Below are positions 63,330-64,000 of a stretch of 64,000 nucleotides of DNA, in pieces (position 1 is the first letter of the stretch; every line of letters begins with the position of its first letter). The notes below the pieces were generated by a model, which was given only the letters and a program-made list of their open reading frames with translations, was not told where the DNA came from and did no database searches. A program made the translations under genes and the position numbers. This DNA comes from Paralvinella palmiformis. Taxonomy: Eukaryota; Annelida; Polychaeta; Terebellida; Alvinellidae. The DNA lies in NCBI GenBank assembly GCA_025642065.1, contig JAODUP010000407.1, forward strand, positions 181,001-245,000, written 5' to 3'.

Positions 63330-63845
63330 CGACGTCCAGTCCACGAGCATCAACGACCAAACAAACTCTAGTGCAGTTCGTTTACGTTGCTCCACTAATT
63401 GTCTGGTGGTATAGACTTGGGATTATGGCAGAGCAGACCAAAAGAAAACATTCAGGTGGTCGTGTTACCGCTGTTATCATCTGTCAATGTTGATCGTGAC
63501 CAGAAACACAGTGAGCAATTATCACTCTTAATGAAGTCCACACTTCTAGATACAGGTGTAATGAAGCAAAACTGCACTATGGCGAAGTGGATTCAATGCG
63601 AACTGCGAACGCTTTCCCCGATGATGGAAAAGAACAGTCATTTCTTAGGCGATATTAATGTCTTTGTTCCCTACAGGCAGAAGGATAGAAGTTTTTCTTT
63701 GACATTTTGATAGAATTAAGACACTGTCAAGGTCTGTCTAATAGGCAGAGAAATGTGAACGACTAACTTAGGTTTCTTTAGTTATTCGTTTTTGAAGCAA
63801 ATTACATCAATGCAATTTCATAATTAGGGATGCATTTACCTGTAT

Positions 63846-63914
<69 letters not shown>

Positions 63915-64000
63915 ATATATATATTGGTATTATTTTATGGCCTCTTTAAGTGTTCTGAGTGTAAAATAAAATATCTTAATATACAGTGTTATTTTTAATT
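63330..64000 (+). other. 3' flank of the UNC93A-like gene
   Basis: Probably 3' UTR. A TA microsatellite lies at 63848-63926. AATAAA at 63965-63970 is the first good polyadenylation signal after the stop, about 640 bp downstream. Overlapping frames at 63399-63710 have no family match. Confidence 0.5.

Overview
The window is nuclear DNA of an invertebrate animal, most likely a lophotrochozoan and possibly a mollusc. Spliced exons with GT/AG junctions code for conserved animal proteins. These sit in AT-rich DNA full of TA, CA, GAGT and trinucleotide repeats, L2/CR1-type LINE fragments, tRNA-derived SINEs and short inverted-repeat DNA elements. The species assignment is an inference from overall character; no sequence search was possible.

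Layout. 1-15.6 kb: no intact gene. It holds microsatellites, three degraded LINE pieces (3.55-4.23 kb minus, 4.70-5.51 kb minus, 8.17-8.62 kb plus), a longer broken LINE (10.74-12.12 kb plus) and a Mutator-like transposase remnant (13.1-13.5 kb). 15.6-18.1 kb: two inverted-repeat elements, each flanked by TA. 18.5-25.4 kb: EIF2B1 on the plus strand, with eight coding exons from exon 2 to the stop; the very short first coding exon was not located with confidence. Three further mobile elements sit in its introns. 29.4-35.5 kb: a five-exon plus-strand gene for a secreted-then-anchored protein made of signal peptide, CUB domain, one membrane helix and a cytoplasmic tail with two PPxY motifs. 37-39 kb: a G-quadruplex-prone tract and a 255-bp duplication. 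39.6-40.3 kb: a ZMYM1/hAT-like zinc-finger transposase remnant on the minus strand. 42.95-44.14 kb: on the minus strand, the last two exons of a paralogue of the CUB/PPxY gene, facing it tail to tail. 44.2-55.2 kb: mostly unexplained, with many simple repeats, a 30-bp minisatellite and a GC-richer stretch. 55.2-63.3 kb: UNC93A-like, three exons on the plus strand, complete, with a 5.9-kb intron carrying SINEs and very long microsatellites.

The three gene types act separately. EIF2B1 works in cytosolic translation initiation and stress control. The CUB/PPxY pair are membrane receptors or adaptors whose tails could recruit WW-domain proteins such as Nedd4-type ubiquitin ligases. The UNC93A-like protein is a multi-pass membrane protein. 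The most distinctive item is the convergent CUB/PPxY paralogue pair, whose membrane helix and tail are better conserved than the ectodomain. The rest of the window shows repeated insertion and decay of mobile elements, several with readable termini and target-site duplications.
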